Below the pieces are notes generated by a model. The model saw nothing but the letters and a program-made list of their open reading frames with translations, was not told where the DNA came from and did not search any database. DNA of 50,082 nt from Funiculus sociatus GB2-C1 (GTDB lineage: Bacteria; Cyanobacteriota; Cyanobacteriia; Cyanobacteriales; FACHB-T130). Each line of letters begins with the position of its first letter. The first letter of the stretch is position 1. This document shows positions 17,231 through 25,630 of this stretch, in pieces. Both the position numbers and the translations under genes were made by a program. The stretch spans positions 1 through 50,082 of the forward strand of contig NZ_JAMPKJ010000045.1 of assembly GCF_039962115.1 (NCBI RefSeq). Reading direction: 5' to 3'.

Positions 17231-18409
17231 TTAGTGGTGGTGATGGTCGTGATTATGACCGTGCTGATGGTCGTGATCGTGACCGTGGTGATGACCGCTA
17301 TGGGTATGAGCTTGCACTGCTGCCATCTGAGGATTTACGGAAAGTGCTTGCTCTGAGAGTAAAGCCTCAATTTGAGGATTTGCCCAATCTGCCGCCATCT
17401 TTAAGAATTCGGGATTGTCGTTAACGCACTCCATTTGCACGTAGGTAACGTGCGGATGGCGACGACGCAACCCGTGCAGGATGTGGTCTACATCTAACAG
17501 AGTTTCGTGATTTTCTGTGGCAAAGCCTATCGGCATGAAGACAAGTGATGTTGCCCCTAGCTGAATTAGGTTAAGAGCCGCTTGCTTAGCATCAGGCTGA
17601 GTCCATTCAATTAGGGGCGTGTCGTGGTTGAGCCAGCCCACTGAAATCAGCGGATATTTGTTCATCAGTTTGTCCCGTACTTTGTCGTACAGGGCTTGAC
17701 TTTCGACAATACCTGATGTAAAGCCTTTGGCTTTGTGGGGGCAACCGTGGTTCATCAACACGATCCCTGTTTGCGAGGGCAGATGCGCTACTGCCAAGTC
17801 GCGAACAATTTTCTCTTCTACGAGATTGGCTAGCAAATCGATGTAGGCGGTTTCGTTGTAGAAGGAGGGGATGTAACGCTGTCCTTTGACCCAGTGTTCA
17901 CTGCCATCAGCGAGATTGACTAGGGCGTTGTTGACTTGTTCGACGGCGATGCCGCTGGTGAAGATGGAATCTACTACTAATAGGGGGTAGATCAGGATTT
18001 TGTCAAATCCTTGAGCTTTGATTTCTGTGAGGACTTGTTCGGGTAGGAAGGGGGCGCAGAAGTTAAAGGCTTTGAAAACTTGGACGCGATCGCCCCATTT
18101 TTCCTGTAAATTTTTCTCTATCCCAGCCCGCTGTTTTTCAAAAATGGCGTTGTGGGGGGAAATAAAATTACCGTGCTGATGATCCCACTCGTGCAAGTCA
18201 AAAATTGCCAAAATCTTGGCAATTGGCGGATACATCCAGGTGGGAACTGGGGCAAATTTGGCGGTGAGTAGATTTAAAGCTTGTTCGTTGTAGTTGGCGA
18301 AATCTTCGTAACTTTCAACTTCTCCGTAACCCATTAGCAAGACGGCTACTTTGTCTGTACCTTGTTGAGCGTTCGGTGTTTGTTGCAGTTTTTCAGGGGT
18401 GGCAACCAA
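17231..18409 (-). CDS. Ferrochelatase-family protein with His-rich C-terminal tail
   Basis: The 392-residue protein resembles chelatases of the HemH/CbiX superfamily: VAVLLMGYGEVESYEDF near the N terminus, ILIYPLLVVDS in the middle, then GIVLMNHGCPHKAKGF and FMPIGFATENHETLLDVDHIL, where His and Glu side chains could bind metal and tetrapyrrole. Unlike the usual cyanobacterial ferrochelatase it has no C-terminal chlorophyll-binding-like helix. It instead ends in a tail with 15 histidines among the last 25 residues, alternating with Gly, Asp and Asn, which is a likely metal store or sensor. The start is unusual: no ATG exists before residue 26. The TTG at 18409 has GGAGG 8 nt upstream, whereas the upstream TTG at 18460 has no such site. 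The metal (Fe, Ni or Co) and tetrapyrrole are undetermined. Confidence 0.75.
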   Translation of the reverse strand: MVATPEKLQQTPNAQQGTDKVAVLLMGYGEVESYEDFANYNEQALNLLTAKFAPVPTWMYPPIAKILAIFDLHEWDHQHGNFISPHNAIFEKQRAGIEKNLQEKWGDRVQVFKAFNFCAPFLPEQVLTEIKAQGFDKILIYPLLVVDSIFTSGIAVEQVNNALVNLADGSEHWVKGQRYIPSFYNETAYIDLLANLVEEKIVRDLAVAHLPSQTGIVLMNHGCPHKAKGFTSGIVESQALYDKVRDKLMNKYPLISVGWLNHDTPLIEWTQPDAKQAALNLIQLGATSLVFMPIGFATENHETLLDVDHILHGLRRRHPHVTYVQMECVNDNPEFLKMAADWANPQIEALLSEQALSVNPQMAAVQAHTHSGHHHGHDHDHQHGHNHDHHHH

Positions 18410-18417
18410 GTCGCATT

Positions 18418-18422
18418 CCTCC
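18418..18422 (-). promoter_or_regulatory. Ribosome binding site fixing a TTG start
   Basis: GGAGG on the minus strand, 8 nt before the TTG codon at 18407-18409. It decides the start of the ferrochelatase-family gene, which has no nearby ATG. Confidence 0.6.
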
Positions 18423-18612
18423 AAAGGAATATTTTCTTTCTTTAGAGTGGACTTTGGCAAAGCGCATTGTTTTACAGCTTCATTGCCCTCAAAGTGCCAC
18501 TCATAATCTAGCTTAACATCCCCTAGGGGGGGATTAGGTTAAATAATTCAGTAATTAAATAATAATCCAGCAAGTTTTGCTGGGGCGATTCATCGTTGGG
18601 AAGATTTATGCT

Positions 18613-21600
18613 TTACGAGGCACAAAGAACGCGATCGCGTCCTTGTTGTTTAGCGCGATATAAAGCCGCATCAGCTGCTCGAATCACCGCGGAACCTGTC
18701 AAGCCATGTGTGGGGAAAATTGCTACCCCTATTGATAGGGTAATAGAACCAAGGCTCTGACGGCGATTTTGTAAATTTAGGTGCTTAACTCCTTCCCGGA
18801 TAGCTTCGGCTCGTTCTCTGGTAGCCTCTAAAGATGCTTCTGGCAGAATCAGCGTTAGCTCCTCACCGCCGTAACGACAGGCAATATCTGAACCACGGGT
18901 ATGACTTTTCAAAAATACGCCAAGTTCTCTCAGCACAGTATCACCTGCTTCGTGACCAAAGGTGTCGTTAAAGTGCTTAAAGTGGTCAACGTCGATCATA
19001 ATGATTCCCAGTGATTGCTGTTTGCGCTCAGCGCGGCTAATCTCCCGTTCCAGAGATTCTTCCAAGTAACGGCGATTATATAAACCAGTAAGAGTGTCAC
19101 GGATACTCTGCTGCTTGAGAGCTTCGTGCAGTTTTAAGTTTGCCAACGCCAACCCAATGTGTTCAGCAACTGTTGTGGCTAACTGTTGTTTGGCTTGGGT
19201 GAATTGTCCCAAAGCTTGAGAACTCAAATACAGTACGCCCAAGGCTTCCCCCTGTGCCATCATCGGGACGCATAGAGATGCAGGGGGGATTGGGGATTGG
19301 GGATTGGGGATTGGGGATTGGGAGTAATTCTCCTCGGTGTTGGTGCGCCTGGCTTGATCTAGCCCAATCCCCAATCTGTGCTTGCAGCGCAAACCACGAT
19401 GATCGCATTCAAACAAATGCGATCGCCCACGTCGTAGCGCCCAACATTCATTAGGCGTGAACAAAAGCTGGCTAGTAAACGTTGAATCTCCCCAGGTAGC
19501 AACAGCCTCAACTATTTGTTTTGAGGAATTAATCACAAATACCCCACCTGAGAAATTAGGAAATAAGGGTTGGACTAATCCAGCGATCGCGCTATAAGCT
19601 TCTTCAATACTTAAGCAAGTTTGTAGAATATGGCTCATTTCTCCAAGCAAGGCGATTTCTCGGTTGCGAGATTCTAATTCCTTTACCCAGCTACGTAACT
19701 CAGTGTTAGCTTCCTGCAAGGCTTCTTCTGAGGCCTTACGTTCAGTGATGTCGCGCAAAATTACAGTAAATATTTTTTCGCTGCCTAATTCCAGTTGGGA
19801 AATTGAAGCTTCAGCAGGGAACTCTGTACCATTTTTGCGACAACCAAAAATCTCGCGGCGATCGCCGATTTTCCTTGCCACACTCTCAGATTGGAAAAAT
19901 TGCGCCAGGTCTTGAGGATGAGCATCTGCAAAACTTTCTGGCAACAGCAAGCTAAGCGGTTTTCCTAAAACTTCATTAGCAGTGTAGCCAAAAATCTTTT
20001 CCGCGCCTTGATTGAATAATGTAATTTGCTGGCTTTGATTTACTGAGATAATCGCATCTTCAGCAATATCCAAAATTCCTGCCAGACGAACACCGGAAGC
20101 TATTAGCGCGTCTTCGCTTCGCTTAGTAGCTGTGATGTCACTGTTGATTTCCAGAATTTTTATCGGATTGCCGTGCAAATCCCGTTGAATTGCCAAACGT
20201 CCAGCAACTACGATAGTTGTACCATCCCGTTTGGTCTGGATAAGTTCACCTTCCCAGCGTCCTTCTCGTAATAGCTTGGCTTGGATTTCAGGCAACCCTT
20301 TGGGAAATTGCGTTTGCAGTAATTTATAGCTTTCCTTTCCTAAAGCTTCTTGTTTTGTCCAACCATACATTTTTTCTGCGCCACGATTCCAAAAGGTGAG
20401 ATTAAAGTTCAAATCTAAAGTTAGGATGGCATCGTGAGCCAGATCGAGCAGTTGTGCCTGATCTTGTAACATTTTTTGTGTGCGTTGGCGCTCGAAGAGT
20501 TTGAGTTGCAACTCTTCGTTGGCTTGGCTCAATTCCTCGTTACGCTTTATGGCTTTGAACTCTAGCTCGTCTTTGGCTTTTTGCAGATTCGATTCTGTCT
20601 GCTTTCGTCGGGTGATATCCATGACTGTGCCAACCATCCGCACCGCCTGGAAGCCGCTATCGTAGAAAAATTGTCCTTTGGCTTCTATCCAGTGGATGCT
20701 GCGATCGCGCCAGATGACACGAAATTCCTGTTCGTAGTCTGCTTTGGCTTTCACGCATCTGTTTAGGGCTTGGGTGATGCTTTCGCGGTCTTCAGGATGA
20801 ACGCATTCATTGAAAGCTTCATAGGTGCCATTAAATGTTCCTGCTTCCAGCCCGAATAGCAGTGCATAATTATCAGACCAAGTAATTTTGTCGGTGAGGA
20901 TATTCCAGTCCCAAATCCCTATGCGGGCTGCTTCTAGGGCTAATCTCAGCTGCTCTTCACTCTGTTGCAGTACGACTTCTGCTTTGGCGCGATCGCTTAA
21001 TTCTAAATGCAGCAGCTGGTTACTCGCAACGAGTTGGTTTTCTTGTTCTGTGACCTTTTGGAGCAGTTGACTTAAAGATTGCCAGAGCAAGGCAATTTCA
21101 TCATTTCCTTGGCGTACTGGTATTTGGATTTTATCGCCCAGACGGATGCGGTGTAAGGCGGATGCGATCGCTAAAATTGGATCGACAATCTTTCCAGCCA
21201 CCATCCAGCCAAATATCGCCAACACGACGCCAAACACCATGTCCCCGATCAATATCTGTTGTTGCAACTGACGCGCTGGCGCAAACGCAATATCAGTTTT
21301 CTGCCGCACCAGCACCACCCAACCCAAGCCAGGATAGTTCAAGTAGCCCTGAGAGCGAGCAAAACCAGTTATATAAGTTTTACCATCTGCCCAAGTTTCA
21401 ACTAGATAGCGGTTCTCACCATAACGTTCTGGGTCAAAGTTTTTGGGTTTCATCTGTAGCCCCTGTAACTTTGGCGAACCTAACAACATGGTGCCATTTT
21501 GACTTAAAATCAGCATCTCTACCTGGGAACGGCTTTGTAGCGCCGACAGCCAGTTGCGAACTTCTCTAGCCCATTCCCAACTTAGATGAGCGCACAATAC

Positions 21601-22230
21601 ACCTTTGAAATTACCTTCAAAATCGGTCACGGGTGCGGCTACATCTACAACGCTCAGGGATTCGCCATTAAAGTTGGGTAGCAACTTAGCCAGCGCTGTT
21701 TTATGCAAATCGGCTACATCAGGTAATTTCTGCCCTTTGAGAAACCAAGGTTGTTGAGAGTTTTTGCCTTCCAGCAATTTTCCCGTACTAACTTGGACAA
21801 TTCCCAAGGTGTCAGCAAGACCAATCCAGGCATAGTTAGGATTGGTGCTTTGCAGCTTTTCTAGGAAACTTCGCATCTCCTCTGATGGCGTCGCATAATC
21901 TCGCAGTGTGTGGAGTGTGGCGATATTCTGAATATCCCGGTAGCGCTCGAACATCCCCCGATCCAGCTTATCTGTAATCTGGTGCGCTAACTCGACTAAG
22001 GCATTACCCGCCTCAGCTTCTATTCTGGCGCTAGTAAGTTGGCTGACGGTGACACTTTGCAAGATCGACAGTATCAGGGTAATGCCACCAACTGCCAAAC
22101 CCAAGCGGACTCTGAGACTGTATCGAGGATCGACAGCGATGCTAAGGCGACCGAAAAACTGGGAGCGATCGCCTTTCTCCGGTGAAAACCCAGTTACTGC
22201 TAAGAGCCATTTGCGTACCACTGCACTCAT
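18613..22230 (-). CDS. Multi-sensor diguanylate cyclase (dCache-HAMP-PAS-PAS-PAS-GAF-GGDEF)
   Basis: This 1205-residue membrane sensor probably makes cyclic di-GMP. A first TM helix near 43-65 and a second near 325-350 enclose an extracytoplasmic dCache-type sensor. HAMP (about 350-400), three PAS domains (about 425-545, 585-705 and 715-835), a GAF domain (about 865-1035) and a C-terminal GGDEF domain follow. The catalytic motif is GGEEL (1121-1125), an accepted active variant. RGSD (1112-1115), five residues before it, is the RxxD product-inhibition site. Residues 952-981 inside the GAF domain are a Pro/Asn/Gln-rich insert encoded by heptamer repeat DNA (19288-19377), so GAF function is uncertain. 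No EAL domain is present. The gene ends near a CCAGCAAG hairpin around 18568. Confidence 0.93.
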   Translation of the reverse strand: MSAVVRKWLLAVTGFSPEKGDRSQFFGRLSIAVDPRYSLRVRLGLAVGGITLILSILQSVTVSQLTSARIEAEAGNALVELAHQITDKLDRGMFERYRDIQNIATLHTLRDYATPSEEMRSFLEKLQSTNPNYAWIGLADTLGIVQVSTGKLLEGKNSQQPWFLKGQKLPDVADLHKTALAKLLPNFNGESLSVVDVAAPVTDFEGNFKGVLCAHLSWEWAREVRNWLSALQSRSQVEMLILSQNGTMLLGSPKLQGLQMKPKNFDPERYGENRYLVETWADGKTYITGFARSQGYLNYPGLGWVVLVRQKTDIAFAPARQLQQQILIGDMVFGVVLAIFGWMVAGKIVDPILAIASALHRIRLGDKIQIPVRQGNDEIALLWQSLSQLLQKVTEQENQLVASNQLLHLELSDRAKAEVVLQQSEEQLRLALEAARIGIWDWNILTDKITWSDNYALLFGLEAGTFNGTYEAFNECVHPEDRESITQALNRCVKAKADYEQEFRVIWRDRSIHWIEAKGQFFYDSGFQAVRMVGTVMDITRRKQTESNLQKAKDELEFKAIKRNEELSQANEELQLKLFERQRTQKMLQDQAQLLDLAHDAILTLDLNFNLTFWNRGAEKMYGWTKQEALGKESYKLLQTQFPKGLPEIQAKLLREGRWEGELIQTKRDGTTIVVAGRLAIQRDLHGNPIKILEINSDITATKRSEDALIASGVRLAGILDIAEDAIISVNQSQQITLFNQGAEKIFGYTANEVLGKPLSLLLPESFADAHPQDLAQFFQSESVARKIGDRREIFGCRKNGTEFPAEASISQLELGSEKIFTVILRDITERKASEEALQEANTELRSWVKELESRNREIALLGEMSHILQTCLSIEEAYSAIAGLVQPLFPNFSGGVFVINSSKQIVEAVATWGDSTFTSQLLFTPNECWALRRGRSHLFECDHRGLRCKHRLGIGLDQARRTNTEENYSQSPIPNPQSPIPPASLCVPMMAQGEALGVLYLSSQALGQFTQAKQQLATTVAEHIGLALANLKLHEALKQQSIRDTLTGLYNRRYLEESLEREISRAERKQQSLGIIMIDVDHFKHFNDTFGHEAGDTVLRELGVFLKSHTRGSDIACRYGGEELTLILPEASLEATRERAEAIREGVKHLNLQNRRQSLGSITLSIGVAIFPTHGLTGSAVIRAADAALYRAKQQGRDRVLCAS
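19285..19377. repeat. Heptamer repeat element inside the GAF coding region
   Basis: The plus strand reads five tandem GGGGATT units (about 19285-19323). After roughly 35 bp of unique sequence, the complementary C-rich run CCCAATCCCCAATC follows (19363-19376). The coding insert relative to a normal GAF domain is about 90 bp, that is 30 codons, and keeps the frame. It has the same G-rich-then-C-rich layout as 36691-36811 and 45951-46034, and resembles the short tandem heptamer repeats known from filamentous cyanobacteria. Confidence 0.8.
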
Positions 22231-22599
22231 TTCAGCCCCGCTACTTCATAATTACTTAATAGTATCTTCTTGAAATCTTTAATATTAGGGTTCCCACCTA
22301 GCCAGTAGCGCGATCGCAGCGTTAGCATTACTTAATAAATCCAAGCAACATCGCGATTTTTTGCAGTTTATATAGCTAAAAAGCCCTGTATTAGGCTAGA
22401 CATTGAAAAACCAGCATGAGAAAGAAAAAAGTGAAGAATTATTTTTTTCCTTTTGCTTTTTAATACTGTGTCTAGCGATATACGGAGTAATCGCCTAACA
22501 AACTACCCAGAGCAACCTCGCTGCAAATAATCTAAAAGTTTTATTCTTTTTCTATCTTAGGGTAGATGCTTTATATACAGTCAATTTTAGATTAAATTA
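22231..22599. other. Intergenic region between diguanylate cyclase and hydrolase-like gene
   Basis: This 369-bp AT-rich region between divergent genes presumably carries both promoters. It contains one HIP1-like site and a purine tract facing a pyrimidine tract (about 22412-22463) that could fold back on itself. I see no gene longer than 15 codons, no RNA gene and no clear promoter. Confidence 0.5.
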
Positions 22600-23139
22600 A
22601 TGAGCCTAATCATTTGTCCCGGAATCCACGAGCCAGAACTGACTGAAGGCTTCTTAAAAGGGTTGCGATGGGAAGGTTCAAATCAAAATTTATTGATTTT
22701 TCCGGCTCACGACTACCCAGCTTATTCAGCTATTGACATATTCCAGTTTTTATGGAAAAGTTCGGTAAATTCTCCGGTAGTATTTATCAGTTTTAGTGCT
22801 GGTGTTGTAGGTGCCATTGGCGCAGCTTGGATGTGGCAGCTATCGGGAAGAAGCGTAAAGGCTTTTATTGCTGTAGATGGCTGGGGTGTTCCTTTAAGTG
22901 GCAATTTTCCGATTCACCGAATCAGCCACGATTACTTTACTCACTGGAGTTCCGCTGTACTGGGAACCGGGGAAGATAGTTTCTATGCCGATCCGTCAGT
23001 GGAGCATTTAGAATTATGGCGATCGCCTGAAACTGCACAAGGTTGGCGAGTAAGTTCAGGTAGTAGTACCCAAACGCGAAGATACACAACAGCAGCTGAG
23101 TTTTTAACTTGCTTGTTGCAACGTTACGGCAATGAGTAG
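22600..23139 (+). CDS. Alpha/beta-hydrolase-like protein, cyanobacterial
   Basis: The 179-residue protein begins with a short beta strand and the PGIHEPELTEGF loop. A nucleophile-elbow-like VFISFSAGVVGAIGAAW (Gly replaced by Phe before the Ser) lies near residue 65, and FIAVDGWGVPLSGNFPIHRISHD follows. The order strand-elbow-helix and the later Asp and His candidates fit a small alpha/beta hydrolase. I do not recognise a characterised homologue and the substrate is unknown. ATG 22600 is the first start after an in-frame stop region. It is a single gene, followed on the same strand by the ChaB gene after about 130 bp. Confidence 0.65.
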   Translation: MSLIICPGIHEPELTEGFLKGLRWEGSNQNLLIFPAHDYPAYSAIDIFQFLWKSSVNSPVVFISFSAGVVGAIGAAWMWQLSGRSVKAFIAVDGWGVPLSGNFPIHRISHDYFTHWSSAVLGTGEDSFYADPSVEHLELWRSPETAQGWRVSSGSSTQTRRYTTAAEFLTCLLQRYGNE

Positions 23140-23271
23140 TAGTTTACAAGCAATTTGCTGACAGCAATACCTCCTCGCTACTACACCCTCTTGAAAGTAA
23201 GCCTTGAGAGGTATGAATTTTGGCTCTGATAAAATCAACCTGGTATGAGATTAATCAGGAAAGTAGTATCT

Positions 23272-23475
23272 ATGCCTTATCAACAAATTGAGGAATTACC
23301 AGATTCCGTAAAAAATCACCTACCCAAACACGCCCAAGAGATTTTCTTGGCAGCATTTAATAATGCTAATGAAGAATACAAAGAGGAAGAAACTGCCTTT
23401 AAAGTTGCTTGGAGTGCCGTGAAACGTGATTATGAAAAAGGAGACGATGGTAACTGGCTCAAGAAGCCAGAATAG
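23272..23475 (+). CDS. chaB: ChaB family protein
   Basis: The 67-residue protein matches the ChaB family: LPDSVKNHLPKHAQEIFLAAFNNA, then an acidic EEYKEEETAFKVAWSAVKRDYEK and a terminal W-KK. In Escherichia coli ChaB is linked to the ChaA cation exchanger, and related small proteins occur in baculoviruses; the biochemical role is unclear. I chose ATG 23272 because AGGAAAG lies 8 nt upstream; nine more codons upstream are open but not conserved. No chaA-type gene is adjacent, although a Cax exchanger lies 20 kb away. Confidence 0.85.
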   Translation: MPYQQIEELPDSVKNHLPKHAQEIFLAAFNNANEEYKEEETAFKVAWSAVKRDYEKGDDGNWLKKPE

Positions 23476-23564
23476 AAAGAGACGTGAAAGCGATCGCTGC
23501 CACTAATTTAGTATAAAAATATTAGCTGTGTGGCATATTTCAATAAAGTTATACACCCAAGAGA

Positions 23565-24383
23565 TTGACTTTGACTAACACCAGTCGCTTACCACCACAA
23601 ACCGATCCGCCTCTTTCACCCAGGCTGACATTGCCAACAATGTACGATCTACCTAGCGAAGATCCAGAGGAACCGGGTTTGCCAGACGAATATCACGGAT
23701 ATCAGCCGCCGCTGTTGAGACAAACTTTCAAGCCTGCTAACTTTGACCCAGAGGAAATTTTTGTCGGTGCCGATCTGAATATTTATTACGATCTTCGCCA
23801 TCCCAATTGGTATAAACGCCCAGATTGGTTTGCCGTTTTGGGAGTTCCCAGACTCTACGATGGGGACAAATTGCGCTTAAGCTACGTTCTATGGCAAGAA
23901 CAGGTCAGTCCGTTTGTTGTCGTTGAATTATTGTCGCCAAGCACCGAGGATGAAGATTTAGGTCGCCCTGTTTCTGATAGAGGAAAGCCACCTACTAAAT
24001 GGCAAGTTTACGAACAGATTTTGCGCGTTCCTTATTACATTGTTTCCAGTGGCTATACGAAGGAAATGCAGGCATTTCGTCTGGTGGCTGGTGCTTACGA
24101 ACGTACCGAATTGACCAATGGGCGTTTATTAATTCCTCAGTTAGAGCTAAGTTTAGGTTTGTGGCAAGGTAGCTATGAAAATATCGAACGAACTTGGTTA
24201 AGGTGGTTTACAGCATCTGGAGAGTTAATTCTAACTCCGGGTGAGGAAGCCCAGGAGGAAGTAATCGCTATCCAGCAGGAAGTAGCCGTCGCCCAAGCTG
24301 AAGCCGCCGTCGCCCAGCAGCGGGCTGAACGGCTAGCAGCAAAACTACGTGAGTTGAATATTGATCCAGATCGGTTGGAATAG
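23565..24383 (+). CDS. Uma2 family (DUF820) protein with C-terminal coiled coil
   Basis: The 272-residue protein belongs to the longer cyanobacterial Uma2 branch. It has TLPTMYDLPSEDPEEPGLPD at about 22-41, then PDWFAVLGVPR, and the core VSPFVVVELLSPSTEDEDLG with an ensuing KWQVYEQILRVPYYIV. A C-terminal Ala/Gln/Glu-rich helix (about 225-265) is a predicted coiled coil. The start is TTG at 23565 or 23571; the next ATG (23640) would cut a conserved N-terminal stretch. Nuclease activity is assumed from fold similarity only. It shares little with the Uma2 gene at 1599-2174, so the two are not recent duplicates. Confidence 0.85.
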   Translation: MTLTNTSRLPPQTDPPLSPRLTLPTMYDLPSEDPEEPGLPDEYHGYQPPLLRQTFKPANFDPEEIFVGADLNIYYDLRHPNWYKRPDWFAVLGVPRLYDGDKLRLSYVLWQEQVSPFVVVELLSPSTEDEDLGRPVSDRGKPPTKWQVYEQILRVPYYIVSSGYTKEMQAFRLVAGAYERTELTNGRLLIPQLELSLGLWQGSYENIERTWLRWFTASGELILTPGEEAQEEVIAIQQEVAVAQAEAAVAQQRAERLAAKLRELNIDPDRLE

Positions 24384-24457
24384 GTAGAAGTTAGCGATCG
24401 CATCCTCATCTCTTCTCAGCGCGATCGCTCTCGTTAATTTATATCTACTCAATACAA

Positions 24458-24499
24458 AATCCCCCAAATTTTACCCCTTTTTTAAGGGGCTGGGGGATT
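24458..24499. terminator. Double-stem hairpin between convergent genes
   Basis: AATCCCCCA (24458-24466) pairs with TGGGGGATT (24491-24499), and inside CCCCTT (24474-24479) pairs with AAGGGG (24484-24489). It sits between the Uma2 gene and the exported-protein operon and probably terminates both. Confidence 0.6.
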
Positions 24500-24517
24500 A
24501 AAATAATGAAGTTGCGA

Positions 24518-25159
24518 TTAGCGGATTGGCGGACAGGGAACGGGTGGGAACCCTCCCGCCTCAATCACGAAGTCATCGAAATCCTCATCTTTTCCTGGTT
24601 GGGGTAGCCCTGCATCATCCCAAGCGATGCGAACGCCAGTAATTTCTTCGTTCGTGCCACCATCCAAACGGCCATTAAACGCAGCGGCTAAGTTGGTGGT
24701 GGATCTGACACTGCGGCGAGTTTGACCTGTAGGGCTAACAGATTCCAGGTAGAAAGCATACCGGGTATTCGCCTTAAAAGTATATTCGCTGAGTCGATTT
24801 TGTACAGCGCCCCCATCAACTGTCCCCAGAAAATCGATTGCCGTGCCAATATTGTTTTGACCGGGCGAGGAAGACTGAGGCTGGCCGCTTCCGAAGGCGT
24901 CATAGGGTTTGACTTCCTGAAACAGCACCGTCTGTTCACCCGTATCTAAATTGACAACACCAAGCGTTGATAGATAAGCTCCGTGGGACTCTTTGAATTC
25001 AAATTCAACCGTCGTATCCACCGGAAACTGGACAGCTTCATTGCCAAACATATCTTCAGCGTGAACGGGTGTTGCCACGCCCACAAACCCAACCGCGATC
25101 GCTCCCAGTAGCCACTTGAACCCGGCGGTTCTAAAGTTTTTACGCTTCATCTGCCTCAT
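24518..25159 (-). CDS. Exported protein, DUF4114-like, function unknown
   Basis: The 213-residue protein has a signal peptide (about 1-34, hydrophobic WLLGAIAVGFVGVA and an AxA-like VHAED cleavage region). The mature part is beta-rich and ends with an acidic segment, RIAWDDAGLPQPGKDEDFDD, resembling the Ca-binding-like end of DUF4114 domains; this is a resemblance only. I chose the ATG at 25159 because AGGAG lies 10 nt upstream; the open frame continues to a TTG at 25198. It is the last gene of a three-gene minus-strand operon, 54 bp after the middle gene. Confidence 0.65.
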   Translation of the reverse strand: MRQMKRKNFRTAGFKWLLGAIAVGFVGVATPVHAEDMFGNEAVQFPVDTTVEFEFKESHGAYLSTLGVVNLDTGEQTVLFQEVKPYDAFGSGQPQSSSPGQNNIGTAIDFLGTVDGGAVQNRLSEYTFKANTRYAFYLESVSPTGQTRRSVRSTTNLAAAFNGRLDGGTNEEITGVRIAWDDAGLPQPGKDEDFDDFVIEAGGFPPVPCPPIR

Positions 25160-25213
25160 CGTATTCTTGCTCCTGCTCACACTAGAATGACTGTGCAACT
25201 GACAACCAAACCT

Positions 25214-25618
25214 CTACCAAGTCCGCAAACCGGAACTGGCTCTGGAAATGTCTTTTTGCTGCAAAGTAGTTCTCAAGTTTTCTACTTCTGCCCTTAACTG
25301 CTCTAACCGCTGACACGCCTGGGGAACAGCGGGTGGTGTTTGAGGCTGTCGCGTAAACCGGCGGCTAGTGGGAGTTTGTTGTGTCAGAGCAGCTCCGCAG
25401 GCTTGAAAGGCTGCTTGTGACTCCTGGTTAAGCCGGGTAATATTTGCGGTTAGTTCCGGATCTAACTTGTCATCAGTATCAAAAACGGGTGCCGTGTTGT
25501 TCCAGATATTAGTTCCCGTGATGTCAGAATAACTACGGTCGGCTCTAGCAGGCGCAGCAATACCCAGCGCCACAATTGATAAACCAACAACCCAACCCAG
25601 AGATTTTATGGTGTGCAT
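25214..25618 (-). CDS. Small exported protein, function unknown
   Basis: This 134-residue protein has a clear signal peptide (SLGWVVGLSIVALGIAAPARA, cleavage near residue 26). The mature part has one NIWNNTAPVFD segment, a single Cys pair (about residues 72 and 101) and a C-terminal helix RLEQLRAEVENLRTTLQQ that could form a coiled coil. The ATG has AAGGAG at ideal spacing. It is the middle gene of the operon, 12 bp after the upstream gene. I do not recognise the family. Confidence 0.65.
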   Translation of the reverse strand: MHTIKSLGWVVGLSIVALGIAAPARADRSYSDITGTNIWNNTAPVFDTDDKLDPELTANITRLNQESQAAFQACGAALTQQTPTSRRFTRQPQTPPAVPQACQRLEQLRAEVENLRTTLQQKDISRASSGLRTW

Positions 25619-25630
25619 TTGGCGTACTCC

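Noticed and set aside
19254-19454. Plus-strand open frame rich in GIGDWGLG across the diguanylate cyclase
   Set aside because: It is the reverse reading of the heptamer repeat and GAF coding sequence, not an independent gene.
22416-22463. Tiny Lys/Phe-rich open frame of 15 codons
   Set aside because: It lies in a purine/pyrimidine foldback tract and has no ribosome binding site.
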